Source of the DNA: SLID01 sp041667545
GTDB taxonomy: Bacteria; Omnitrophota; Gorgyraeia; Tantalellales; Tantalellaceae
Assembly (NCBI GenBank): GCA_041667545.1
Contig: JBAYES010000016.1
Span: forward strand, 1-33,663
Direction of reading: 5' to 3'
Length of the DNA stretch: 33,663 nucleotides
The notes beneath the pieces are model-generated. The model did not search any database. It was not told the DNA's origin and saw only the letters and a program-made list of their open reading frames with translations. A program made the translations under genes and the position numbers. Positions 1 through 10,797 of the stretch are shown one piece after another. Position 1 is the stretch's first letter. The number at the start of each line of letters is the position of its first letter.

Positions 1-1107
1 GCCTACGTAAAACTTCTTACCCAGCTTTTCGGGGACAGGGCCATAATAGGTAACGCTACGGGTTGTTCGTCGATATACGGCGGGAACCTGCCGACTACGC
101 CGTATTCCACAAGATCCGACGGCAGGGGTCCGGCTTGGAGCAACTCGCTTTTTGAGGATGCCGCCGAATTTGCTTACGGCATGAGATTAGCCGCCGACAA
201 ATATGCGGAGTACGCCGTCGAACTCGCCGGCAGGATAATATCTTCCGAAAGCTGTTCAAAAGAACTCAAGGACCTCTTGTCAAAGGCAATGGCCGAAGAT
301 CAGTCGGATCAGAGCGGGATAGAGATCCAGAGAAAAAGGATCTCCGATATAAAGAAAATGCTCGTTGAATGTGACTGCCTCGACTGTAAAGAATTTATGA
401 GTGTGGCGGATTATCTTATAAAGAGGTCTGTATGGGGACTTGGAGGCGACGGATGGGCCTACGATATAGGTTACGGCGGGCTTGACCATGTGCTTGCTTC
501 CGGCAGGAACATCAATATGCTCGTACTCGATACCGAAGTTTATTCCAATACGGGCGGACAGGCGTCTAAATCCACTCCAATGGGAGCTGTGGCCAAGTTT
601 GCCGCGAGCGGTAAACCCATAGGTAAAAAGGATCTTTCTCTTATGGCCTTAAGTTATGGGTATGTGTATGTGGCTAAGGTCGCGATGGGAGCCGACCCCA
701 TGCAGACGCTGAAGGCCTTTCTTGAGGCCGAGGCATATGAGGGTCCGTCAATAATCCTGGCCTATTCTCACTGCATAGCCCACGGATACGATACGATAAA
801 AGGATGCGACGCGCAAAAGAAAGCGGTGAATTCCGGACACTGGCCGCTTTTCAGATACAACCCGGACCTTTGCGCCAAGGGAAATAATCCCCTGAAACTG
901 GACAGCAAAGCGCCCAGTATAAAGCTTGAGGACTACATATACAACGAAAACCGTTACGCGGTCTTGAAAAAATCCGATCCGGAAAGGGCCAAAATGCTTC
1001 TTGATAAAGCGCAGAAGCTGGTGACAGATAATTTTGAATTGTATAAGTATCTTTCGGAAAGGAAGATTGTTTCCTGCGGTGTTGAAAAAAATGAAGAAAA
1101 GGCCTGA
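1..1107 (+). CDS. nifJ: Pyruvate:ferredoxin (flavodoxin) oxidoreductase, C-terminal part
   Basis: This is the 3' part of a PFOR gene cut by the window edge; the frame is open from base 1 and 368 residues remain of a family normally near 1,170-1,200. The enzyme oxidises pyruvate and CoA to acetyl-CoA and CO2 and reduces ferredoxin or flavodoxin in the cytoplasm. The visible part is the TPP-binding domain. NATGCSSIYGGNLPTTPY lies near its start, GDGWAYDIGYGGLDHV is the TPP/Mg site, and YSNTGGQASKSTP follows. The cysteines in NATGCSS and YSHCIAHG match family positions that ligate the proximal 4Fe-4S cluster. The first internal ATG (181) is not a start, because the upstream codons encode conserved PFOR sequence. 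It overlaps lipA by 17 bp. Identity is certain; the N-terminal domains cannot be seen. Confidence 0.97.
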   Translation, partial: AYVKLLTQLFGDRAIIGNATGCSSIYGGNLPTTPYSTRSDGRGPAWSNSLFEDAAEFAYGMRLAADKYAEYAVELAGRIISSESCSKELKDLLSKAMAEDQSDQSGIEIQRKRISDIKKMLVECDCLDCKEFMSVADYLIKRSVWGLGGDGWAYDIGYGGLDHVLASGRNINMLVLDTEVYSNTGGQASKSTPMGAVAKFAASGKPIGKKDLSLMALSYGYVYVAKVAMGADPMQTLKAFLEAEAYEGPSIILAYSHCIAHGYDTIKGCDAQKKAVNSGHWPLFRYNPDLCAKGNNPLKLDSKAPSIKLEDYIYNENRYAVLKKSDPERAKMLLDKAQKLVTDNFELYKYLSERKIVSCGVEKNEEKA

Positions 1108-1975
1108 TTGGATAAGGGCCGCCGTTCCGGCGGGAAGTTGTTGCGAGACATTTAAAAGTGTTTTGGACGGTTTCGGGCTTAATACTGTATGTGTGGAGGC
1201 GGATTGTCCCAACAGAGGAGAATGCTGGGATACGGGCAGCGCGACTTTTATGATCCTGGGGGATATCTGCACCCGGGATTGCAGGTTTTGCAATGTCAAA
1301 AAGGGCGTCCCGGGCGATCCCGATACGCAAGAGCCTGAGAAAATAGCGGAAGTTGTACGAAAACTCGGAATGGAATATGCGGTCGTAACTTCCGTGACCA
1401 GAGATGACCTTCCCGAAGGCGGAACGGAACATTTTACGCGTGTGGTCCGCGCCATAAGAAGATCGTCGCCACGAGTTCCCATAGAAATCCTTATTCCGGA
1501 CTTTTCCGCGAGAGAAGAACTTCTGAAAAAGATAGCCGCCTCGGGCGCTGATGTGATAGGCCACAATATCGAAATGCCCGAAAGCTTATATTGTTCCCTC
1601 CGGCCTTCGTCCAGTTATAAGAATTCCCTTAATACGCTTAAATATCTTAGCGATCTCAGGAACGACGGCGCTGAGATATTCGTGAAATCCTCCTTAATGT
1701 TAGGGCTCGGAGAAACGGATATGGATATTTCAAGGACCTTACGCGACCTGAAAGAAGCCGGGGTTGATGTGATATACATGGGGCAGTATTTAAGCCCTTC
1801 TAAAGAGCATTGGCCCGTCAAGAAATACTACACTCCCGACGAGTTTTCCCGTTTTCGTGAAACGGCTCTTGCCATGGGATTCAGGTCAGTTTCTTCGGGC
1901 CCCATGGTAAGAAGCTCCTACCGCGCGCAAGAAACCTATCTCGCACTCTGTAATAAAGTTTGCCCCGCGATATGA
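1091..1975 (+). CDS. lipA: Lipoyl synthase
   Basis: Radical SAM enzyme that inserts two sulfurs into the octanoyl group on lipoyl domains of 2-oxoacid dehydrogenases and GcvH. From the ATG at 1091 it has 294 residues, near the family norm of about 290-320. It carries both clusters: C34-x4-C39-x5-C45 (auxiliary cluster, VEADCPNRGEC) and C60-x3-C64-x2-C67 (CTRDCRFC, SAM cluster). The C-terminal RSSY motif (274-277) contains the serine that ligates the auxiliary cluster in this family. An upstream ATG at 1034 would add 19 residues unlike the family and lie deep inside nifJ, so 1091 is preferred. It overlaps the nifJ 3' end by 17 bp with no strong ribosome binding site, suggesting translational coupling. 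No lipB, lplA or lipoyl-bearing E2 is visible in the window. Confidence 0.96.
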   Translation: MKKRPDWIRAAVPAGSCCETFKSVLDGFGLNTVCVEADCPNRGECWDTGSATFMILGDICTRDCRFCNVKKGVPGDPDTQEPEKIAEVVRKLGMEYAVVTSVTRDDLPEGGTEHFTRVVRAIRRSSPRVPIEILIPDFSAREELLKKIAASGADVIGHNIEMPESLYCSLRPSSSYKNSLNTLKYLSDLRNDGAEIFVKSSLMLGLGETDMDISRTLRDLKEAGVDVIYMGQYLSPSKEHWPVKKYYTPDEFSRFRETALAMGFRSVSSGPMVRSSYRAQETYLALCNKVCPAI

Positions 1976-2025
1976 TGCGCTTTTCCAGGGACGGCGGACT
2001 TCGTGTATTTTTCGCCGTGCTTAAA

Positions 2026-2055
2026 TTGACACCCGGTTTAGGCTTGTGCTACAAT
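2026..2055 (+). promoter_or_regulatory. Sigma70-type promoter of tyrS
   Basis: TTGACA (2026-2031), an 18-bp spacer, then TACAAT (2050-2055). The ATG at 2054 lies inside the -10 box, so it cannot be the tyrS start. This fixes translation at 2084, which has GGGGAGG ten bases upstream. Confidence 0.8.
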
Positions 2056-2083
2056 GCCCCGAAGTAGGGGAGGTAAGAAGGAT

Positions 2084-3370
2084 ATGATGTCACCGGAAGA
2101 ACAGTACAAGATAGTTACAAGGGGAGTGGATGAGGTTATTTCTCCCGAGGAACTTAAAAAGAAACTTTCTTTGGACAGGCCTTTGGTCATAAAGGCCGGA
2201 TTTGACCCTTCGGCCCCGGATATACATTTGGGGCATACCGTACTTCTCCGAAAGATGAGGCATTTCCAGGACCTGGGTCACACTGTTTTTTTTCTGATAG
2301 GTGATTTTACCGGCAGGATAGGAGATCCATCGGGCAAGTCAAAATTAAGAAAACAGCTTAGCTCGGAAGAAGTTGCCGAGAACGCGAAAACGTACAAGAA
2401 GCAGATCTTCAAACTGCTTAATGAGAAAAAGACCAAGGTCGTTTTTAACTCCGACTGGTGCGGTAAGCTGGGAGAAGAAGGCATATTCGATCTATCGTCG
2501 CGCTACACTGTCGCCCGGATGCTGGAAAGAGACGATTTTTCAAAACGTTATTCCGAAAATCTCCCCATAAGCATACTTGAGTTCCTGTATCCGCTTCTTC
2601 AGGGGTATGACTCCGTCGTAATGGGTTCGGATATTGAGCTTGGCGGGACTGATCAGAAATTCAATTTACTTGTGGGAAGGACGCTGCAGAGGAATTACGC
2701 GGCGGAAGAAAAAGTACCCGCATATCTTTCCAAGGCAATTTCATTGTTCCGGAAGCAAAATTACGGCTTGTCGGCCGTTAATAAAACTTTGGATATCTCG
2801 CCGCAGGTCATTATGACCATGCCCATATTGGAAGGCCTGGACGGTGTGGAGAAAATGTCCAAGTCACTTAATAATTACGTCGGTATATCGGATAGCCCCG
2901 ATGATATGTTCGGAAAATTAATGTCCATCTCGGATGAACTTATGTGGAGATACTATGAACTCCTGACCGATACTGATTTTGAAAGGCTGAGGGATGATGT
3001 GCTTTCCGGAAAGGTCCATCCCAAAGAGGCCAAAGCCGGCCTTGCCGGGGCTATCGTTTCCGAGTACTACGATAAAGACTCAGGGCTTAAAGCCAGACAT
3101 AATTTTGACAAGATCTTTGCCAGAAGAGAAGATCCGGAACAGATGCCCGTTTTCGTCACGGAAAAAAAGAGCATGTCAATAGTGGATCTTGTAAAGATGG
3201 CGGGGTTTGCCGAGTCCTCAGGAGAGGCAAGACGGCTTGTGATTCAGGGAGCTGTAAGCGTGGACGGAGAGAAGGTCAAAGATGTTCTTAGTTCTGTGGA
3301 CATAGTAGAAGCCCCGTTCATTCTCAAAGTGGGAAAAAGAAAATTCTGCCGGATTAAAAGGCCCTCCTGA
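2084..3370 (+). CDS. tyrS: Tyrosyl-tRNA synthetase
   Basis: Class I aminoacyl-tRNA synthetase that charges tRNA-Tyr with tyrosine in the cytoplasm. It has 428 residues from ATG 2084, typical of bacterial TyrS. The Rossmann catalytic domain begins near residue 35. The HIGH motif is HLGH (48-51) within AGFDPSAPDIHLGH, and KMSKS is at 257-261. The AGFDPSAPDxHLGH context and GDFTGRIGDPSGKS are typical of the TyrZ-like branch. A C-terminal S4-like RNA-binding domain (about 360-425, ARRLVIQGAVSVDG) contacts the tRNA. The start is set by GGGGAGG (2067-2073) and by the promoter whose -10 box covers the longer alternative start. It stands as a single-gene unit between lipA and the rrn promoters. No T-box leader is visible; the leader is only about 20 bases. 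Confidence 0.97.
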   Translation: MMSPEEQYKIVTRGVDEVISPEELKKKLSLDRPLVIKAGFDPSAPDIHLGHTVLLRKMRHFQDLGHTVFFLIGDFTGRIGDPSGKSKLRKQLSSEEVAENAKTYKKQIFKLLNEKKTKVVFNSDWCGKLGEEGIFDLSSRYTVARMLERDDFSKRYSENLPISILEFLYPLLQGYDSVVMGSDIELGGTDQKFNLLVGRTLQRNYAAEEKVPAYLSKAISLFRKQNYGLSAVNKTLDISPQVIMTMPILEGLDGVEKMSKSLNNYVGISDSPDDMFGKLMSISDELMWRYYELLTDTDFERLRDDVLSGKVHPKEAKAGLAGAIVSEYYDKDSGLKARHNFDKIFARREDPEQMPVFVTEKKSMSIVDLVKMAGFAESSGEARRLVIQGAVSVDGEKVKDVLSSVDIVEAPFILKVGKRKFCRIKRPS

Positions 3371-3396
3371 TGATGAAAATATTTTCAAAAAAGAAC

Positions 3397-3424
3397 TTGA
3401 CAATACCGGGCGTTTGTGTAAAAT
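3397..3424 (+). promoter_or_regulatory. rrn promoter P1
   Basis: Full consensus TTGACA (3397-3402), a 16-bp spacer and TAAAAT (3419-3424), 27 bp after the tyrS stop and about 230 bp before 16S. Position and strength fit the upstream promoter of the rRNA operon. Confidence 0.75.
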
Positions 3425-3468
3425 GACATCACGCCAGGAGGCGGGTTATCTTTGAAAGAAGTATGCGT

Positions 3469-3497
3469 TTGATTTATAGTCGGCTCTAAAGTATACT
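3469..3497 (+). promoter_or_regulatory. Probable rrn promoter P2
   Basis: TTGATT (3469-3474), a 17-bp spacer and TATACT (3492-3497), about 70 bp downstream of P1. Tandem P1/P2 promoters are usual in bacterial rrn operons. The -35 matches consensus at 4 of 6 positions and the -10 at 5 of 6. Confidence 0.6.
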
Positions 3498-3543
3498 ATA
3501 GACAGAGGTTTACATAGAGATACGGGCGGAAAGGTAATAATAA

Positions 3544-3592
3544 ACCGCTGATTTGAGTTTGTTTTTTATAAGCATCTCAACGGTGCTTTTTT
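3544..3592 (+). promoter_or_regulatory. Terminator-like hairpin in the rRNA leader
   Basis: ACCG...TTGAG (3544-3557, with a 5-nt bulge) can pair with CTCAACGGT (3576-3584). A smaller alternative pairs AAGCA (3570-3574) with TGCTT (3584-3588). Both end at a run of T (3587-3592). It lies just before boxA, where antitermination would be needed to pass it. The stems are short, so function is uncertain. Confidence 0.35.
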
Positions 3593-3605
3593 GTCTTTTG
3601 ACAAT

Positions 3606-3617
3606 TGTTCTTTGAAA
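3606..3617 (+). promoter_or_regulatory. boxA antitermination element before 16S
   Basis: TGTTCTTTGAAA matches the bacterial rrn boxA consensus (TGYTCTTTGAMA-like) bound by NusB-S10. A near-identical copy precedes 23S at 5879-5890. Confidence 0.75.
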
Positions 3618-3639
3618 TCGAATAGCCAGAAATGTACGG
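3617..3639 (+). other. 16S processing stem, left arm
   Basis: A 23-nt segment that pairs along its whole length, with two G-U wobbles, with 5284-5306 on the far side of 16S. Such leader-trailer stems are RNase III substrates that release pre-16S rRNA. Confidence 0.8.
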
Positions 3640-3653
3640 GTCAATTTAATATC

Positions 3654-5216
<1,563 letters not shown>

Positions 5217-5283
5217 CTAAGGAGAAAGGCCCTTTGCCGGGGGTTTACCCCCCGAAGCAGAGGAAAAAAGTACCGAATACGAT

Positions 5284-5306
5284 CCGTATATTTCTGGCTA
5301 TTTGAT
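5284..5306 (+). other. 16S processing stem, right arm
   Basis: A 23-nt partner of 3617-3639 lying 68 nt after the 16S 3' end. All positions pair, two of them as G-U. Confidence 0.8.
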
Positions 5307-5444
5307 GTAACGAGATGAGAATTAAGAGACGGCTCTTCGCTATCAGGAAAAAGCCGGCAACCCTCTAATTTGTTACTCTGAGCTATCGGGGTTGGACACC
5401 ATTAAAAACAGGGGTGACTGGCCGTTAGCGACGAGAAGTAAAGA

Positions 5445-5521
5445 GGGCCTGTAGCTCAGTTGGTTAGAGCGCCGTGCTGATAACGCGGAGGTCTCTGGTT
5501 CGATTCCAGATGGGCCCACCA
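5445..5521 (+). tRNA. tRNA-Ile (anticodon GAT)
   Basis: A 77-nt cloverleaf in the 16S-23S spacer with encoded CCA. The acceptor stem GGGCCTG/TGGGCCC contains two G-U pairs. The D arm is GCTC..GAGC, the anticodon loop CTGATAA (GAT), and the T arm TCTGG TTCGATT CCAGA. Ile-GAT is the usual first spacer tRNA in bacterial rrn operons. Confidence 0.97.
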
Positions 5522-5787
5522 ATTTTCGTCGAAGGCGAAAATTGATCCCGAACGAGCAAATAATTTCCGACGATAGGAGGGATTTATTTGTGAAGGACGG
5601 GACCACATTTTGCCTTCGCAAATTTTCGGGGATGTAGCTCAGCTGGAAGAGCGCCTGCTTTGCAAGCAGGATGTCAGGGGTTCGAGCCCCCTCATCTCCA
5701 CCAAGTTTTGCCGGAGGCAAAACTTGATCCCGAACGAGCAAATAAATTCCGACGAATAGAAAGATTTATTTGTGAAGGACGGGACCA
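5522..5787 (+). repeat. Duplicated 64-bp tRNA-trailer spacer (copies at 5542-5605 and 5724-5787)
   Basis: Behind each tRNA comes a compact hairpin: AATTTTCGTC/GGCGAAAATT after Ile and AAGTTTTGCC/GGCAAAACTT after Ala, each with a GAA or GGA loop. Then follows a near-identical 64-bp block starting TTGATCCCGAACGAGCAAATAA and ending GATTTATTTGTGAAGGACGGGACCA. Within each block TCCCG/CGGGA and CAAATAA/TTATTTG can pair as an interrupted stem. The second copy is followed by the 23S leader. The span includes tRNA-Ala, which has its own entry. Confidence 0.85.
5628..5703 (+). tRNA. tRNA-Ala (anticodon TGC)
   Basis: A 76-nt cloverleaf with encoded CCA. The acceptor stem is GGGGATG/CATCTCC with one G-U pair. 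The anticodon stem and loop are CCTGC TTTGCAA GCAGG (anticodon TGC), and the T arm is AGGGG TTCGAGC CCCCT. It is the second spacer tRNA, in the usual Ile-Ala order. Confidence 0.97.
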
Positions 5788-5832
5788 GAAACCTCCCGCA
5801 GACAATATAAACGATTTTTTAGATCGCTTTTT

Positions 5833-5862
5833 TCGGCCTACGCCGACAAAAAAATAGGCCGA
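5833..5862 (+). other. Hairpin before 23S boxA
   Basis: TCGGCCTA (5833-5840) pairs perfectly with TAGGCCGA (5855-5862) across a 14-nt A-rich loop. It has no T tract, so it is probably a spacer structure rather than a terminator. Confidence 0.5.
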
Positions 5863-5878
5863 GTAAAAACCGATCACG

Positions 5879-5890
5879 TGTTCTTTGACA
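5879..5890 (+). promoter_or_regulatory. boxA element before 23S
   Basis: TGTTCTTTGACA matches the rrn boxA consensus and the copy at 3606-3617. It overlaps the left arm of the 23S processing stem by two bases. Confidence 0.75.
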
Positions 5891-5905
5891 GATGTGAGTA
5901 AAAAG
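5889..5905 (+). other. 23S processing stem, left arm
   Basis: CAGATGTGAGTAAAAAG pairs perfectly over 17 nt with 8996-9012 after 23S. This is the expected RNase III stem for pre-23S rRNA. Confidence 0.8.
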
Positions 5906-5989
5906 GTATCTAAAACCGAGAAATGTAAGTGTTCTATAGATATTTCGAGAGAAATATCGCCACATAATGACTTTTATTAGGATTTGTGT

Positions 5990-8975
<2,986 letters not shown>

Positions 8976-8995
8976 TAACAATTCTCGTAAGGTAA

Positions 8996-9012
8996 CTTTT
9001 TACTCACATCTG
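8996..9012 (+). other. 23S processing stem, right arm
   Basis: CTTTTTACTCACATCTG is the exact complement of 5889-5905 and lies between 23S and 5S. Confidence 0.8.
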
Positions 9013-9025
9013 CAAATTTTAATAA

Positions 9026-9137
9026 GAGTGCCCATACAGAGGGAGATACACCCGTTCCCATTTCGAATACGGCAGTTAAGCCCCTCGTGGTCGATGGTAC
9101 TGTACTGGCAACGGTATGGGAGAGTAGAACGGCGCTC
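9026..9137 (+). rRNA. rrf: 5S ribosomal RNA
   Basis: About 112 nt. Helix I is GAGTGCC (9026-9032) / GGCGCTC (9131-9137) with one G-U pair. The loop region ACACCCGTTCCCATTTCGAA and GGCAGTTAAGCCCCTC are conserved in 5S. It is the last RNA of the operon and is followed 10 bp later by a terminator. Confidence 0.95.
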
Positions 9138-9147
9138 GACTAAAATA

Positions 9148-9181
9148 AAGCCCGCAAAGGGAAACCTTTGCGGGCTTTTTC
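9148..9181 (+). terminator. rrn operon intrinsic terminator
   Basis: AAGCCCGCAAAGG, loop GAAA, CCTTTGCGGGCTT is a perfect 13-bp stem with a GNRA-type loop, directly followed by a T tract. Confidence 0.95.
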
Positions 9182-9210
9182 GTAAGGGCACGGCATGACG
9201 TGCCCTTACG
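9181..9210 (+). repeat. 28-bp palindromic repeat, copy 1 (upstream of guaA)
   Basis: CGTAAGGGCACG, six bases, CGTGCCCTTACG is a perfect 12-bp inverted repeat. The core 28 bp match the copy at 10211-10238 at 26 positions. It lies between the rrn terminator and the guaA ribosome binding site, which begins at 9211. Confidence 0.85.
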
Positions 9211-9220
9211 AGGAGGAGAG

Positions 9221-10189
9221 ATGTCAAAACTCAAAGAAATAAAAGCCAAGGATCTGAACGTAAAGAAATTCGCGAAAGAGGAAGCGCTGAGGATATCCGA
9301 TTGTGTCGGGTCGGGGCTTGCCATCAACGCGCTTTCCGGGGGTGTCGATTCCGCAGCGGTCACAATGCTCGGGCATCTGGCTTTAGGGCCACGTCTCCGG
9401 ACATACTTTGTGGAGAACGGCCTTATGAGGAAGAATGAGGCAAAAGAGGTGGTGGCGCTTTTTAAAAGCAAGGGCGTAAAGGTAAATGTTGTCGACGCCA
9501 AAAAGGAATTTTTCGCGGCGCTTAAGGGAGTGACCGACCCGGAAGAGAAAAGAGAAGCCATTACCCGGACTTTTTACAAAAAGGTGTTCGGAAAACTCGT
9601 CAAAAAGAGCGGGGCAAAATTCCTTTTACAGGGTACTATACTCACGGATATAGACGAGACAGTCGCCGGAATAAAACGCCAGCACAATGTTTTTGAACAG
9701 CTGGGTATAGATCCTCAGAAGGCTTTCGGCTACAGGATACTGGAACCCCTGGTTTCCCTGCGAAAGGATGGGGTAAGAAAACTCGCTAAGGGTTTGGGGC
9801 TTCCCGGATCGCTTTATCAGAGGATGCCTTTTCCCGGTCCGGCCCTATCGGCAAGAGTTCTGGGCGAGGTGACAGGTGAAAAGGTGGAGATAATAAGAAA
9901 GGCAACGGCCATAACGGAAAATGTTCTTGCCGGAGTGAAGGCCTTTCAGTATCTGGCCATACTGCACGAAGACAGGGTTACGGGAATGCTTGCCGGAAAG
10001 AGGGAATTCGGAAGGCAGATCGAGATAAGGTGCTGGGATAGTTTAGATGCCAGAAAAGCCAAACCGACCAATTTGCCGTATGGCACACTCATGAAAATAT
10101 CCGGGAGAATAGTGAAAGAAGTTCCCGGCGTAGTGAGCGTTACATACAACATAACGTCAAAACCGCCGTCGACCATAGAGGCGATATAG
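9221..10189 (+). CDS. guaA: GMP synthase, ATP-pyrophosphatase subunit (glutaminase domain absent)
   Basis: This subunit adenylates XMP and aminates it to GMP, the last step of de novo guanine nucleotide synthesis. The protein has 322 residues and begins directly at the N-type ATP-pyrophosphatase domain. The PP-loop SGGVDS is at 39-44. The C-terminal dimerisation domain ends SKPPSTIEAI, close to the GKPPATIEWE end of E. coli GuaA. The N-terminal class I glutamine amidotransferase domain of the usual 500-residue protein is missing. It therefore resembles the two-subunit (archaeal GuaAb-like) form and needs a separate glutaminase or free ammonia. ATG 9221 is chosen for AGGAGGAGAG directly upstream. 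The gene sits 40 bp after the rrn terminator with no visible promoter of its own. A paralogous PP-loop enzyme with another substrate cannot be excluded. Confidence 0.88.
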   Translation: MSKLKEIKAKDLNVKKFAKEEALRISDCVGSGLAINALSGGVDSAAVTMLGHLALGPRLRTYFVENGLMRKNEAKEVVALFKSKGVKVNVVDAKKEFFAALKGVTDPEEKREAITRTFYKKVFGKLVKKSGAKFLLQGTILTDIDETVAGIKRQHNVFEQLGIDPQKAFGYRILEPLVSLRKDGVRKLAKGLGLPGSLYQRMPFPGPALSARVLGEVTGEKVEIIRKATAITENVLAGVKAFQYLAILHEDRVTGMLAGKREFGRQIEIRCWDSLDARKAKPTNLPYGTLMKISGRIVKEVPGVVSVTYNITSKPPSTIEAI

Positions 10190-10210
10190 TGGGTATGAGG
10201 GCATATAAAG

Positions 10211-10238
10211 GTAAGGGAACGGCATGCCGTGCCCTTAC
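10211..10238 (+). repeat. 28-bp palindromic repeat, copy 2 (downstream of guaA)
   Basis: GTAAGGGAACGGCATG followed by CCGTGCCCTTAC, palindromic with one mismatch. It differs from copy 1 at two of 28 positions. It is not followed by a T tract, so it is not a standard terminator. Confidence 0.85.
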
Positions 10239-10250
10239 TATAAAAAAGAC

Positions 10251-10278
10251 TTGACATTGTGAAGGGTTAGAGTATACT
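10251..10278 (+). promoter_or_regulatory. Promoter of the cold-shock gene
   Basis: TTGACA (10251-10256), a 16-bp spacer, TATACT (10273-10278). The predicted transcript would start near 10285, giving a leader of about 140 nt. Confidence 0.75.
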
Positions 10279-10284
10279 TAAAGG

Positions 10285-10427
10285 GCGCAAGGTATAGGAC
10301 TTTTGCGCGTTGGATAATGAACAGGGAGTGGAAGTTTTGACCATAGGGATGGAAAAAATTCACCCTGTGGTTTTTTGGTTTTCATGACCGTTCATTATCG
10401 GGAAAAATCCAAAGGAGGAAGTTACAA
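10285..10427 (+). promoter_or_regulatory. Structured 5' leader of the cold-shock mRNA
   Basis: Three nested or serial helices are visible. GCGCAA (10285-10290) pairs with TTGCGC (10303-10308). GATAATGAAC (10313-10322) pairs perfectly with GTTCATTATC (10390-10399). Inside the second, ACCATAGGG (10340-10348) pairs with CCCTGTGGT (10363-10371) with one G-U, directly followed by TTTTTT. The inner hairpin looks like an intrinsic terminator. The ribosome binding site AAAGGAGGAAG lies after the outer stem. Long folding leaders are known to control cspA-type mRNAs by temperature. Confidence 0.6.
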
Positions 10428-10628
10428 ATGGCAAGAGGAACAGTAAAATGGTTTAACAACCAAAAAGGTTATGGGTTTATTACTCCTGAATCGGGAAGCG
10501 ATGTTTTTGTGCATCACAGCGCGATACAGGGTGAAGGCTACAAGTCTCTGGACGAAGGACAAGCTGTTGAATTTGAAATTCGACAGGGTCCCAAGGGAGC
10601 TGAAGCCGCGAACGTAGTTAAACTGTAA
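10428..10628 (+). CDS. Cold-shock protein, CspA family
   Basis: A 66-residue single-stranded RNA/DNA-binding OB-fold protein, the full length of the CspA family. RNP1 is KGYGFI (13-18) and RNP2 is VFVHH (26-30); the opening GTVKWFN is diagnostic. Such proteins act as RNA chaperones that melt mRNA secondary structure. The start has a strong AAAGGAGG site. It is a monocistronic unit with a consensus promoter, a folded leader and a strong terminator. Whether this copy is cold-induced or constitutive cannot be told from sequence alone, but the leader suggests post-transcriptional control. Confidence 0.96.
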   Translation: MARGTVKWFNNQKGYGFITPESGSDVFVHHSAIQGEGYKSLDEGQAVEFEIRQGPKGAEAANVVKL

Positions 10629-10664
10629 CGCAACCGGATCCGGAGAATATCTCCGGGGAAGAAA

Positions 10665-10699
10665 AACCCGGCTCTCGTATGAGGGTCGGGTTTTTTTTT
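10665..10699 (+). terminator. Intrinsic terminator of the cold-shock gene
   Basis: AACCCGGCTCTC, loop GTAT, GAGGGTCGGGTT is a 12-bp stem with two G-U pairs, followed by a run of T to 10699. A smaller hairpin (CCGGAGA/TCTCCGG) precedes it at about 10640-10656. Confidence 0.9.
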
Positions 10700-10797
10700 G
10701 TAGAGAAGTAAGTGAAAAGTGTTTTCTCGGGAATTTTCCGATTTCACGTTTTTCATTCGCCGGATTGCACGGAGTTAATATTAGGAAGGTGTTTTTT

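Noticed and set aside
748..1566. Overlapping minus-strand open frames of 272 and 237 residues across nifJ and lipA
   Set aside because: They lie opposite two strongly conserved genes, have no family-like motifs and no ribosome binding sites; they are shadows of the coding strand.
1991..2018. Terminator after lipA (ACGGCG/CGCCGT)
   Set aside because: Only a six-base stem with a 17-base loop, and the following bases are not a T tract.
2054..2083. Longer tyrS N-terminus starting at ATG 2054
   Set aside because: That ATG overlaps the -10 box TACAAT and would lie upstream of the transcription start; 2084 has a strong ribosome binding site.
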